Part shown: positions 1 through 5,954 of the stretch, one piece after another
How positions within the stretch are numbered: position 1 is the first letter of the stretch
Layout of the letters: each line of letters begins with the position of its first letter
NCBI GenBank assembly: GCA_020429495.1
Contig: JAGQLJ010000137.1
Location: 1-6,147 of the forward strand
From: Candidatus Dojkabacteria bacterium
Lineage (GTDB): Bacteria > Patescibacteriota > Dojkabacteria > J137
Reading direction: 5' to 3'
Length of the DNA: 6,147 bases
Notes under the pieces: model-generated
The model's input: only the letters and a program-made list of their open reading frames with translations
Databases searched by the model: none
Told to the model about the DNA's origin: nothing
Program-made: the position numbers and the translations under genes

Positions 1-121
1 AAATATCTTTAGGTTCAACTTTGACACCACTTACTCCCCCATTTTGTTTAATTCTCTGAATAATTTGATTATGCTCTTTGAGCATTAAAGTTTCTGGATC
101 TGCAATATAATTTTCGTTCAT
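1..121 (-). CDS. Start of an unidentified protein (cut by left edge)
   Basis: A frame opens at an ATG (119-121) and stays open for 40 codons to the window edge, so only the N-terminus is seen. It begins MNENYIADPETLMLKEHNQ and continues with a hydrophilic stretch containing IIQRIKQNGG. There is no signal peptide or membrane segment in the visible part, so this is probably a cytoplasmic protein or a cytoplasmic N-terminal domain. It lies 17 nt behind the stop of the SpoIID-like gene on the same strand, with no terminator between them, so it is probably the last visible gene of the same operon. No Shine-Dalgarno sequence precedes the ATG, as for most genes here. I do not recognise the family. 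That it is real is supported by strand, spacing and absence of stops, but 40 open codons in AT-rich DNA is only moderate evidence. Confidence 0.55.
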   Translation of the reverse strand, partial: MNENYIADPETLMLKEHNQIIQRIKQNGGVSGVKVEPKDI

Positions 122-138
122 CTATATTCGTTTAAGTT

Positions 139-1899
139 TTAGTTTGTTGAAATAGTAAAGAATGTTTGGCTATATAAATAGTCATTTCTTCCTGTTTCAT
201 AAGCCCAAGTGTTCCAAAGATTTTTGAACCACCATCCTCCCATTACAGCTTGTTGGCCATTTGACCCATTAAAGTAAACTTTTTTTACTCTTTGAGATGG
301 ATCTCTTTCAAAAGATAAACTTTCTATTGAACCAACTGTATTAATAATATCACGAACTTTTGATTTTACTGAATCATCGTATGAGCTAGAAGTATTTGCA
401 ATATGATTTAGCATTGATTCTATTGATTCGTTGTTATAAACATTTGTTTGATAAGACCAATTTGTCCACTGTGTTTTATATGCAAAAGATGAATCGTTTA
501 CTGCTCTTAAATATGGATGTGGAGTTCCATCCCCAAAGAAATTTTGAAAGATTGTGTCATTATTTGCTGTTCCATTTCCTTGACTATTATCTGAAGAGTA
601 AACAGCATCAATCAAATCACCTCCATATGTAATTACTACTCCGCTAGTTTCTTCTACTGCCCATGCTTTATTATAAGTTGAGCTATAGACCTGGCTTCTA
701 GCATCAGAATAAAGATTAGTATGATAAAGAGCATAGGTTCTAGCAATAACAACTTGTGCTTTGATTGCTTCTTCTGGCCAGCAAGACCAAACACTTCCAC
801 TCTCATTTACAATGTATTTGTCCGGTTCTTTTTTAGCTTGTTCAAGTGTTCCGCAAGCCTTATCTGGTACTTCTCCCAAATGGACAAGATATTCTTCAAC
901 ATCAATATTTTGAGGTCCTCCGTAAACACTCACATTACCTGATCTTTTTTCTAAATTAATTCCAGAGAAATAGAATTGAATTAATTGCTGATAGCTCATA
1001 CCTGCATTTGCTCCACCATATGCACCGAATTGAGAAAATCCTACGCCATGTCCTTGATAAACATCTCTACCCTGTCCTGCAAAGTAGAATCCATCAACTA
1101 TATCAACATCTTCAGCAGCTCTTTGTTTTGCTAGCTCTTGTTGTAAAATCCATGCTTCTCGCTCTGCCGCAGCTTGCTGTTCAATCGTTAGGTCACTAAT
1201 TTGGCTTTTAATCTGACTTTGCCTATCTTGTAACTGTGAAATTTGAGTTGTGCTTGAAGCCAAGACTCCTGCATAGTAAGAAAGCTCTTGATCTAGTTTG
1301 GCTTTCTTTTCGTTTAGCTCTGAATTTTGAGAATCTAATTCTGCAAGTACTTCATCTTGACTTGCTATGTCAGAGTCTAAACTTTCTATTAGCCCATTCA
1401 ATCCTGCAAGATTTTCATTACTTACTCCAAAAACTGTTTGACTTAATCCTGTTGCTAATAATTTCGTTTTATCATCATCAAAGAAGGAGATATTTGAATT
1501 TTCTACTCTCCATTTTACATAAAGTGTTTCCACTGAATCTTGCTGATCTTGAATTAATTGCTGCCTTTCTTTTTGTTTTAAATCAAATTGCTGTTGGGTT
1601 AGTTCACGCTTTTTTTGATTAATTTCCAATTGAGTTTCCACTTCTTTAATTTCAGCTTCCAGTTTAGGTAGCCCTTCAGATACTGTTGAAATTGTATCTT
1701 GTGTTTTAGAAAGTTCTTCTTCCAAATTTGCAATTGCATCTTCAGTTTCTTTCAGTTCTTGTTCTTTTTGCTTTATCTGTTCTAAAAGCTCTGCTGAAGA
1801 TTGTGAATGAACTTGGGTTGTTACAAATGGTAAAAATGCTGTCATTGTGTAGACAGCAATAATACTAAGGAGTAGTAATTTTTTTCCTTTTTTAATCAT
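139..1899 (-). CDS. Secreted coiled-coil SpoIID/LytB-like lytic transglycosylase, permuted domain
   Basis: 586 aa, ATG start, TAA stop. Residues 1-32 are a signal peptide (KKGKK, hydrophobic core, V-H-S|Q). Residues 34-130 and 170-262 are long heptad-rich coiled coils rich in Q, E, K and L, broken by a hinge around 131-170; this layout resembles the regulatory part of PcsB/CwlO-type wall hydrolases controlled by FtsEX. Residues 270-586 carry the SpoIID/LytB blocks: GHGVGFSQFGA (283-293), EEYLVHLGEVP (335-345), EEAIKAQVVIARTYAL (376-391), YSSDNSQGNG (434-443), PYLRAV (462-467), RVKKVYFNG (537-545) and GGWWFKNLW (554-562). E343 aligns with the Glu that is essential in Bacillus SpoIID, a lytic transglycosylase that cuts glycan strands. 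In SpoIID the GHGVG block is C-terminal; here it comes first. It starts 5 nt after the preceding stop, with a weak GAG upstream. Domain assignment is firm; in vivo role and substrate are inferred. Confidence 0.88.
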   Translation of the reverse strand: MIKKGKKLLLLSIIAVYTMTAFLPFVTTQVHSQSSAELLEQIKQKEQELKETEDAIANLEEELSKTQDTISTVSEGLPKLEAEIKEVETQLEINQKKRELTQQQFDLKQKERQQLIQDQQDSVETLYVKWRVENSNISFFDDDKTKLLATGLSQTVFGVSNENLAGLNGLIESLDSDIASQDEVLAELDSQNSELNEKKAKLDQELSYYAGVLASSTTQISQLQDRQSQIKSQISDLTIEQQAAAEREAWILQQELAKQRAAEDVDIVDGFYFAGQGRDVYQGHGVGFSQFGAYGGANAGMSYQQLIQFYFSGINLEKRSGNVSVYGGPQNIDVEEYLVHLGEVPDKACGTLEQAKKEPDKYIVNESGSVWSCWPEEAIKAQVVIARTYALYHTNLYSDARSQVYSSTYNKAWAVEETSGVVITYGGDLIDAVYSSDNSQGNGTANNDTIFQNFFGDGTPHPYLRAVNDSSFAYKTQWTNWSYQTNVYNNESIESMLNHIANTSSSYDDSVKSKVRDIINTVGSIESLSFERDPSQRVKKVYFNGSNGQQAVMGGWWFKNLWNTWAYETGRNDYLYSQTFFTISTN

Positions 1900-1904
1900 A
1901 AGTC

Positions 1905-2942
1905 TTACTCTAAAACAACAGTGGCCAAGTTTGATTGTTTTAGATATTCAATATAACTCATTATAGAGCCTTTTATACTTTGTTCCAAATTATCCAGCCC
2001 TTTGATAACAATATTGGGCATTTCTAGAGCTTGTAAGTTAGGATTATCAATTTTTAGAAGATCAAGTTCTCTTCTTATCTTTAGGTATTCTTCTGCATCA
2101 ATAAGACTATCCAACTTTGTATTTATTGCTGATGCATTGCTATCTATTTCTTCTTGTAATTTTTTTAACTCTCCTTCTACCTCAATAAAACTTTTACCTC
2201 CCATTCTATGCTCAATTGTTTCTATAATTTTATTTTTTTCTGTTCTTAAAGCACTAACCCATGCAGCATTTACTAAAAATTCGTTTTCTCTATTGCTTAG
2301 TTTCTTAACAAACTGCTGATAAATGTTTGTATTTGGATTGTTATAGTCAATTGAAAATAATTTGGTATTAAAAATCCTTACCTCTGAATAAACATTTACC
2401 AATACAAACAACGCAAGATTAAGAACAAAAATGGTACTTCCTAAAATAATATGTTCTGTTTGGCTTGTTTTAAGAAAAAGCAAAGTGCTTATAACCACCA
2501 CAAATGGAAGTGGGAAAAGCATAAACATGCCATACATTGAGTTCGTATTATCTTTTTCTGATTTATCTTCGCTACTTGTATCTGTAAGTATATTTTGAAT
2601 CTTTGTTAATAAATTATTTATTAATTCAAATCTTTTATTTTTAATTTGTGCTACTTTTTGATCTGAACCATTAAATGCATCATCATATTTTCTCAATTCT
2701 AAATCTATTCTATCTTTTAATTGGAATAATTCTCTAGAGCTTTCCATACTATTTTTAAGCTTTTGTATATTTGCTTCTAAAGATTCGTTTTTATTATAGA
2801 GTTCATTCTTTGAATCTCTTAACTGCTTGTATTCGTTAACTGCAGATTCAAGTAAAAATAACTTTGCCGTGCTATCTTCTACCTGCAAAAATTCTAGAAA
2901 CGAAGAAATTTTCTTTTGAGTTACGTCTATTGATATATTCAT
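1905..2942 (-). CDS. Coiled coil / TM hairpin / coiled coil protein, function unknown
   Basis: 345 aa from the ATG at 2940-2942. A TTG two codons upstream (2946-2948) overlaps the stop of the preceding gene and would give 347 aa; I prefer the ATG, which leaves a 2-nt gap. There is no signal peptide. Residues about 27-120 are a charged, heptad-like coiled coil (for example LRDSKNELYNKNESLEANI). Residues 138-158 and 164-186 are two hydrophobic helices joined by a short turn (KTSQTEH), forming a membrane hairpin. Residues 205-300 are again helical and charged (GGKSFIEVEGELKKLQEEI). With two crossings both coiled coils must lie on the same side, most likely the cytoplasm. No Walker A, Walker B or other catalytic motif is seen. 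Position between a pilin-like gene and the SpoIID-like enzyme suggests an envelope assembly, tethering or regulatory role. I do not recognise a family; YhaN-type proteins also place a membrane hairpin inside a coiled coil, but the ATPase parts are absent here. Confidence 0.85.
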   Translation of the reverse strand: MNISIDVTQKKISSFLEFLQVEDSTAKLFLLESAVNEYKQLRDSKNELYNKNESLEANIQKLKNSMESSRELFQLKDRIDLELRKYDDAFNGSDQKVAQIKNKRFELINNLLTKIQNILTDTSSEDKSEKDNTNSMYGMFMLFPLPFVVVISTLLFLKTSQTEHIILGSTIFVLNLALFVLVNVYSEVRIFNTKLFSIDYNNPNTNIYQQFVKKLSNRENEFLVNAAWVSALRTEKNKIIETIEHRMGGKSFIEVEGELKKLQEEIDSNASAINTKLDSLIDAEEYLKIRRELDLLKIDNPNLQALEMPNIVIKGLDNLEQSIKGSIMSYIEYLKQSNLATVVLE

Positions 2943-2944
2943 TC

Positions 2945-3748
2945 TCAATTATCAAATGGGACAGATACTTCTAGCCATGCACCATCTGCACATCTATAGA
3001 TTGAATTACCAGTACACGTATAGGTTAATGGTGTGTTACAAGCTTTCCCTTGTGGAGAACCAAAGTTTGATAGATATGTACATGGATCTTCTACAAAATT
3101 TGGAGCTGTACATAAATCAGTAAAGAAAAACTGGAATCCAATTTCATCCAAGTTTACGTTATAACAGTCTACTTGGCTATTTACTCCCAATAGTCTAAAC
3201 ACTGTTGTTAGTATTGGAATTGCTAGGAAAACCAAAGCGAATCCGATTATGTAATAGATTATCTTCTGCCTTATTTCTGTTATTTTTGTTACATCTCCTC
3301 TTGTAAGCATGTATCTATATCCAAGAACAAGAAGATAGAAAACTGAGAAAGTTGCAACCAATGTCCAAATTACATAAATAATTCTTACAAACCAAAACTC
3401 AATTTGCTGAAGTGTTGGGGGAATTAATGATGCTTTTGCAGCAGGACAACCAGGGGAGCCTGTAATACCACTACAAGAAGACACTGACGCTCCTGGACAA
3501 ATTCCTGTACTATTTGCTGGGAGTTTATCATCTAAACAAGGACATAACCACCATCCACTACTATCTCTCCTATCTGTGGGCTCGGTTACATTTCCATTTT
3601 CATCAAAACATTGGTAACTGCTTTTACTATTTCCAGAAAAAGGCGTTTCTTGTATTTGCGCTTCAACACTCTTACCAACTATTGGCAATAATACTAAAGA
3701 AATTAGTACAAATATTTTGATCGCTCTTTTTGATACGGAAAGTTTCAT
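2945..3748 (-). CDS. Large VirB2-like pilin-family membrane protein with Cys-rich flanks
   Basis: 267 aa from the ATG at 3746-3748. An ATG two codons upstream (3752-3754) gives 269 aa, but the promoter just upstream would start transcription at about 3749, favouring the inner ATG. In 269-aa numbering: signal peptide 1-32 (V-E-A|Q); ectodomain 33-115 with six Cys (49, 71, 73, 86, 94, 103); helix about 122-146; cytoplasmic loop TRGDVTKITEIRQK (151-164); helix about 165-190; second ectodomain 191-269 with six more Cys (197, 215, 225, 239, 247, 255). The helix-loop-helix matches the neighbouring pilin-like proteins and the VirB2/TrbC-like topology, with both ends outside and the loop inside. The Cys-rich parts are additions to a normally small subunit, and twelve extracytoplasmic Cys suggest six disulfides. 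It may be a minor, tip or base subunit, or an adhesin. It is first in its operon. Family membership is likely; role is inferred. Confidence 0.87.
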   Translation of the reverse strand: MKLSVSKRAIKIFVLISLVLLPIVGKSVEAQIQETPFSGNSKSSYQCFDENGNVTEPTDRRDSSGWWLCPCLDDKLPANSTGICPGASVSSCSGITGSPGCPAAKASLIPPTLQQIEFWFVRIIYVIWTLVATFSVFYLLVLGYRYMLTRGDVTKITEIRQKIIYYIIGFALVFLAIPILTTVFRLLGVNSQVDCYNVNLDEIGFQFFFTDLCTAPNFVEDPCTYLSNFGSPQGKACNTPLTYTCTGNSIYRCADGAWLEVSVPFDN

Positions 3749-3755
3749 TAGCATT

Positions 3756-3784
3756 AGTATATATCAAACATTAATAGCCCACAA
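3756..3784 (-). promoter_or_regulatory. Sigma70-like promoter, probably giving a leaderless mRNA
   Basis: On the minus strand there is TTGTGG (3784-3779), a 17-nt spacer, then TATACT (3761-3756), a five-of-six match to TATAAT with ideal spacing. The -35 box matches mainly at TTG. An overlapping alternative -10, TGA-TATATA (3766-3758), has the extended TG element. Transcription would begin near 3749, at or beside the A of the ATG at 3748, leaving almost no 5' untranslated region. It lies just downstream of the terminator of the preceding gene run, where a new operon would be expected to start. Called by eye, so moderate confidence. Confidence 0.55.
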
Positions 3785-3798
3785 CAAACTTCAGCAAT

Positions 3799-3824
3799 AA
3801 AAAAAGGAGCCTACGGCTCCTTTT
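3799..3824 (-). terminator. Rho-independent terminator of the pilin-like operon
   Basis: Read on the minus strand, GGAGCC-GTA-GGCTCC forms a perfect 6-bp GC-rich stem with a 3-nt loop, extended by four A:T pairs, and ends in a run of seven T (3805-3799). It lies about 20 nt after the stop of the 163-aa gene, with no gene convergent to it. The A-run and T-run on either side would also allow weaker termination in the plus direction, but no plus-strand gene is present to use it. Confidence 0.92.
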
Positions 3825-3844
3825 AATATCAATAATACTTAAAT

Positions 3845-4336
3845 TTATTGAGGTGTTAGAACATCTGGCACATCTTGATTGTCAATTAGTGTACCTCCAT
3901 TTTGATTTGCAATACTCAATATTATAACTAAACCAATTATTCCAATAATTAATGCCCCAATTCCAATAAATACATTTTTAATAGCTTTTGTTGCTTCTTC
4001 AACCTTAGACTCATCACCTTCACTTTGTATATATTTCAGAGCAGATTTAATAATTACAAATATTGCTACCGCAATAATTCCTATAAAAATTAATGAAACT
4101 CCAAATCTAGCTAAAGCCCAGAATGTGCTAAGTGCATCTCCACCTGATTGACCAATTTTCGAAGGATTACAAAGTCCATCTGCAAATATAATTCCATCTA
4201 GAAAGGGAAAAATTTGGCATAAGGTACTAGTCTCTTGTGCATTAACCGTAAATATTGGGGCAAGAGCAAAAGCACTTGATACAACTACCCAAAGAGCTGT
4301 AAAAAAACTTGCTACTTTTGTCGATAAATTTCTCAT
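3845..4336 (-). CDS. VirB2-like T4SS pilin-family protein, copy A
   Basis: 163 aa. Signal peptide 1-33 (basic start MRNLSTK, V-N-A|Q). A short ectodomain (34-76) holds two Cys (40, 56). Helix about 77-96 is followed by a conserved cytoplasmic loop, KSALKYIQSEGDESKVEE (97-114), then AIKNVFIG leading into a second helix (121-143), and a polar tail with GGTLIDNQ. Topology is outside-inside-outside, as in VirB2/TrbC-like pilins; these proteins build the extracellular or transenvelope filament of type IV secretion systems, and I recall a Pfam T4SS_pilin family with this layout. Residues 79-142 align without gaps to residues 59-122 of the next upstream gene, about 46 of 64 identical by my count. 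Last gene before the terminator; 24 nt separate it from the preceding gene and no clear Shine-Dalgarno sequence is seen. Family call likely; filament role inferred. Confidence 0.87.
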   Translation of the reverse strand: MRNLSTKVASFFTALWVVVSSAFALAPIFTVNAQETSTLCQIFPFLDGIIFADGLCNPSKIGQSGGDALSTFWALARFGVSLIFIGIIAVAIFVIIKSALKYIQSEGDESKVEEATKAIKNVFIGIGALIIGIIGLVIILSIANQNGGTLIDNQDVPDVLTPQ

Positions 4337-4360
4337 TATTTTCTTAAATAATAAATATTT

Positions 4361-4804
4361 TTAATTATTAATAAACGGCAATTCATTTACCCCTTCAGGC
4401 GTTTGTGGTTCATTTGATATCAAACCTCCCGCTCTGAATAAGCTTAAAAGTACTACTATCCCTATTATGCCCATAATTAGCATTCCAAGTCCAATAAAAA
4501 CGCTTTTTATTGCACCAGCACTCTCTTCTACCTTAGCTTCATCTCCTTCACTTTGAATAATTTTGAGTGCACTTTTGATTATTATAAATATACCAAAAGC
4601 AATAAATCCTGTAAAAATTAAGCTTACTCCAAGGCCCACAAACAGTTCAATAGTACTTATTGGATTATCAGGTGTAGGTAATACTGATCCATTGCCACAT
4701 GGGAAAAAATCACATACACCATATTGAGCATTTACCTTTGTAGTAAAGCTTCCAAAAACAACTGCCGAGATAATAATTTGTAAAAATATTTTTAGTTTTC
4801 TCAT
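4361..4804 (-). CDS. VirB2-like T4SS pilin-family protein, copy B
   Basis: 147 aa. Signal peptide 1-26 (MRKLK, V-N-A|Q) leaves a mature protein of about 121 residues, close to classical VirB2 size. The short ectodomain has Cys31 and Cys36 in the pattern CDFFPC, a possible small disulfide loop. Helix about 56-76, cytoplasmic loop KSALKIIQSEGDEAKVEE (77-94), AIKSVFIG, second helix (101-123), then a tail with AGGLISN. It is a close paralogue of copy A; the two differ mainly in the secreted N-terminal segment and the C-terminal tail, the parts that would be exposed outside. The start ATG overlaps the previous stop by four bases (ATGA, 4801-4804), so translation is probably coupled. Same functional inference as copy A: a structural subunit of a secretion or surface filament. 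Confidence 0.87.
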   Translation of the reverse strand: MRKLKIFLQIIISAVVFGSFTTKVNAQYGVCDFFPCGNGSVLPTPDNPISTIELFVGLGVSLIFTGFIAFGIFIIIKSALKIIQSEGDEAKVEESAGAIKSVFIGLGMLIMGIIGIVVLLSLFRAGGLISNEPQTPEGVNELPFINN

Positions 4805-5376
4805 TTTGATGGATCTGGAGATGATTTAGTTATAGCTCCATAGCAAGAAAGTTCAGCAGCACTAACTGGGTCTTCTTCACCAGCGTCCGATTGTCTTAAT
4901 ACTTCTTGAAAAAAGAACGCAGATTCATTTGTAGATGGACACTCTCTTAGTGCTGATGGCCAACTCCACAATGCACCAAGTCCTAAAATATATCCAAATA
5001 CTGTTAATAAAATTGGAAATATTAGTGCAACACTTGCTCCAATAAAAGTTGATTTAATTTTCTCAAAAGAACCCTGAAGCTTTTCTGCGTCCCCTTCACT
5101 TCTTAGTGCTTCAAAAGCTGCTCTAACAATTAGATAAATCCAAAATGCAACTAAACCAATACTAAATAAAGTTGCTACAAAACTCACCCAAGAGAAAATT
5201 GTGTAGTATTGATCTACTCCAAGCCCTATTTGAGGAAAGAAATCAAAGCTAATTGGTTGTAATCCAATTTTATCGTCAATGTTAAGGTCCGTTGTGGATT
5301 GTGCAGAAACCTTTATAACAAAAGAACTAAAGATTCCTAAAATCATTACTAATTGTAAAATAATTCTCTTTTTCAT
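4801..5376 (-). CDS. VirB2-like pilin-family protein with C-terminal extension
   Basis: 191 aa. Signal peptide 1-25 (MKKR, V-S-A|Q). Ectodomain 26-58 has no Cys. Helix about 60-84, cytoplasmic loop RAAFEALRSEGDAEKLQ (85-101) with the same S-E-G-D core as copies A and B, then KIKSTFIG into a second helix (about 110-136) ending LGLGAL. A C-terminal ectodomain of about 55 residues (137-191) holds two Cys (146, 178), possibly one disulfide, and is acidic. The TGA stop overlaps the next ATG by four bases, and the start lies 2 nt after the preceding stop, so it sits firmly inside the operon. Clearly a more distant member of the same family. It could be a minor subunit or an adaptor rather than the bulk pilin; nothing in the sequence decides this. 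Confidence 0.86.
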   Translation of the reverse strand: MKKRIILQLVMILGIFSSFVIKVSAQSTTDLNIDDKIGLQPISFDFFPQIGLGVDQYYTIFSWVSFVATLFSIGLVAFWIYLIVRAAFEALRSEGDAEKLQGSFEKIKSTFIGASVALIFPILLTVFGYILGLGALWSWPSALRECPSTNESAFFFQEVLRQSDAGEEDPVSAAELSCYGAITKSSPDPSK

Positions 5377-5378
5377 AA

Positions 5379-5954
5379 TTACTGTATAGTTATAGTTGTT
5401 CCAGAATTTCCAATAAGCTCAAGATTTTGCAGACTTCCAAGTCCCAGCAAATTAGCTACTACTTGAATAATTACAATAAATCCCCATGCTAGAAAGAATC
5501 CTGCAATTAAGGACAATATAACCTTATTTGATTGCTCAATTGCTTCAGCATCTGTTGCTCTTGCTCTTACAAAAGCTCCTTGATAGATACTCATAATTAA
5601 TGCATATACAGATGCAAAACCTAAAGCAGTTGTTATAGCTAAGTTAATTAATGTAGGTATTTGTTGTTCTTTAGTCACTGCAAATGTTGCTCCAAAGAAT
5701 TCAAATAGTGGTTGATATTCAGCAGGCACTTCTCCTGGATCTTCGCCAGCACATTTATCTACACAACATGTTGAACCTGGATTTACAAACTTTTCATTAA
5801 TACAAGTAAAATTTGGAACATAACCGCCTTTAACTTTACATGCATCAGGTAAGCACTCTGCTTGAGCATTCACCCTATTTGTTCCACGAAAAAAAACAAA
5901 AGAAAATACAAAAATTATTAAAAATATCTGTGAAACAAGTACTACTTTTCTCAT
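5379..5954 (-). CDS. Divergent pilin-family protein with Cys-rich N-terminal mini-domain
   Basis: 191 aa. Signal peptide 1-30 (MRKVV, V-N-A|Q). Residues 34-68 hold six Cys in the pattern C-x4-C-x11-C-x11-CC-x3-C, a compact disulfide-rich segment that would sit outside the membrane. Helix about 102-124, loop QGAFVRARATDAEAIEQSNK (125-144), second helix (about 145-170) ending LGLGSL, then a tail rich in Thr and Ile. The loop keeps the family's charge and length but lacks the S-E-G-D core, making this the most divergent two-helix protein here; the LGLG[AS]L at the end of helix 2 links it to the next gene. The start overlaps the preceding stop (ATGA, 5951-5954). A GGA about ten bases upstream is a possible weak ribosome site. 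The family call rests on topology and context more than on sequence. Confidence 0.83.
   Translation of the reverse strand: MRKVVLVSQIFLIIFVFSFVFFRGTNRVNAQAECLPDACKVKGGYVPNFTCINEKFVNPGSTCCVDKCAGEDPGEVPAEYQPLFEFFGATFAVTKEQQIPTLINLAITTALGFASVYALIMSIYQGAFVRARATDAEAIEQSNKVILSLIAGFFLAWGFIVIIQVVANLLGLGSLQNLELIGNSGTTITIQ

Noticed and set aside
1905..2942. SMC/Rad50- or YhaN-type ATPase
   Set aside because: The coiled coils and membrane hairpin are reminiscent, but Walker A, Walker B and signature motifs are absent.
396..3720. Open frames on the plus strand (for example 396-632, 1008-1199, 1236-1622, 2002-2319, 3514-3720)
   Set aside because: They lie wholly inside well-supported minus-strand genes, have no recognisable domains and show skewed composition (runs of L, S, H or F) expected of antisense reading of coiled-coil or membrane genes.
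4337..4360. Separate promoter for the 163-aa gene (TATTAT-like sequence in the 24-nt gap)
   Set aside because: The match is expected in such AT-rich DNA, no convincing -35 element is seen, and the gene fits as the last member of the upstream run.
2945..5953. Alternative genetic code with UGA read as Gly or Trp
   Set aside because: TGA terminates three genes exactly at overlaps with the next start, and the Trp codons checked in the SpoIID-like gene are TGG, so the standard bacterial code fits.
3845..5954. Type IV pilus prepilins (PilA-like)
   Set aside because: The N-termini lack the G-F-x4-E prepilin peptidase site and instead have standard signal peptides followed by two internal helices, which fits VirB2/TrbC topology.
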